Source of the DNA: Trachythela sp. YZ-2020
Lineage: Eukaryota; Cnidaria; Anthozoa; Malacalcyonacea; Clavulariidae
NCBI GenBank assembly: GCA_016169945.1
Contig: JADLSH010000387.1
Location: 3,629,501-3,693,500, forward strand
Direction: 5' to 3'
DNA: 64,000 bases
Shown: positions 63,166 to 64,000 of the stretch, piece after piece
How the letters are laid out: each line of letters opens with the position of its first letter
How positions within the stretch are numbered: the first letter of the stretch is position 1
Notes under the pieces: generated by a model
Told to the model about the DNA's origin: nothing
The model's input: the letters and a program-made list of their open reading frames with translations, nothing else
Databases searched by the model: none
Program-made: the position numbers and the translations under genes

Positions 63166-64000
63166 TCATAATATCCTTTGTAAATGTTGTGTTGCTATTT
63201 AAAACAGTATCTAATATAGCAAGTTATAATAAACAACATGACAACATGATTGTGTTGCCTTGATTACTACCGAAATGTTTAAATCTTAAGTGTTTTATTT
63301 TCATTGAAACTTTGGTTTAGCCATTATTGTCGGTTATGGACTGAAATATTGCTGCTTCATTCCAACGCATAGATATTGCCCTTTACAGATATCTCGTCTC
63401 TCCTGCTTAATTTTTTCGTTCTTCTCTTTTCATCCAAGACGTTATAACCATATCATAGGGGAACTGCATAGCTACACGTAACTACATGTAATTATTGAGA
63501 CTTTCTTGCGAGGGAGTAAACAATGTAAATAGTATCATACTAGGGATCACATAAACAGTCCGTAATCCGCTATCCGCAATCCGCATTTTCCACCATGCCA
63601 GTTTAGAATGTTTAAACGCTCAATTTTTTACTAAATTTCTGGAAAATGATGCATTATGACTGTCACCTTGTTCATCTAAATATAGCCCAGTGTATGTATA
63701 TTACTCGTGTTTCGTCTCCAATCATCTTTGAAATATTAATAAAAAATCATGGTTTAATAGAAAATAAAAACATATCAGTTAAAATTGTTACTAATTACGG
63801 TATATTATAATCTGCCCATAGCAAGATTATTGCTCCTTCTTTCGATTATAAGATACCATTTGGTATACTCTTTATAAACTCATTTTGTAAATATTTTTCT
63901 TCTAGATGTATTCTGTTTATCTTTCAATATATATTTTTGTTTCAGTTGTTATTGAATGTACACTAAAGAGTGTATATAAAGAAACTTGAACCTTGTGTCT
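63166..64000. other. Non-coding AT-rich end of window
   Basis: No ORF or exon supported. ATCCGC is repeated three times near 63562-63585. The end (from 63800) could be the 3' part of a retroelement or a UTR, but nothing decides it. Confidence 0.3.

Overview
This window is nuclear DNA of an animal, most likely a marine non-bilaterian such as a cnidarian. The support is an AT-rich, intron-rich sequence, vertebrate-like POLB and DFFA genes, a THAP exon, and a very dense load of Mutator-like, Crypton-like, Ty3/gypsy, CR1/L2-like LINE, Penelope-like, SINE and foldback/MITE elements. The cnidarian assignment is inference; no single marker proves it.

Left third (1-12,683): mostly repeat debris. It holds a palindromic MITE (620-760), a perfect 75-bp foldback (1338-1508), a SINE (1840-2115), a proline-rich last exon with a minisatellite (2158-2507), a HIRAN-like ORF on the minus strand beside a broken Mutator-type transposase (3672-5210), a Crypton-type recombinase N-terminus (8106-8453, minus), a TIR element (9922-10652) next to a LINE 3' fragment, and several short tandem repeats.

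Centre-left (12,684-26,684): the main find. This is a 14,001-bp Mutator-like DNA transposon with two nearly identical inverted arms of about 1.24 kb and an exact 9-bp target duplication (CTTCAAGCT). A related copy of its target sequence without the insertion lies at about 62,860-62,915. Its single spliced gene (15,168-25,054) runs: AT-hook, FLYWCH/WRKY-GCM1-like zinc module, RNase H-fold DDE transposase, HMG-box-like segment, PHD finger, USP-type deubiquitinase, Ulp1-type (C48) SUMO/Ubl protease, then three or four downstream exons of unknown function. The copy carries at least one frameshift and its Ulp1 fold is split by about 1.1 kb, so it is probably not active as it stands.

Centre (28,285-40,035): a LINE whose 3' end also occurs inverted at its 5' edge, foldback elements, and a defective Ty3/gypsy retrotransposon (31,899-39,396, minus) with both LTRs and a LINE nested on the opposite strand inside its integrase region.

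Right (41,162-58,855, minus strand): two host genes. A complete DNA polymerase beta gene (15 coding exons including a 17-bp microexon, 331 aa predicted) could be assembled exon by exon with consistent splice phases and all catalytic residues. Intron 7 holds a same-orientation LINE that is itself split by a foldback-ended insertion with a minisatellite. Further right is a two-exon DFFA (ICAD/DFF45) gene with a CIDE-N first exon and DFF45-type C-terminal exon, and a promoter with YY1/ETS/NRF1-like sites.

Far right (58,900-64,000): a Penelope-like GIY-YIG fragment, a THAP-domain first exon, MITEs and SINE remnants. POLB (base excision repair) and DFFA (chaperone/inhibitor of the apoptotic nuclease) are ordinary neighbours; the unusual biology is the protease-carrying Mutator-like element.
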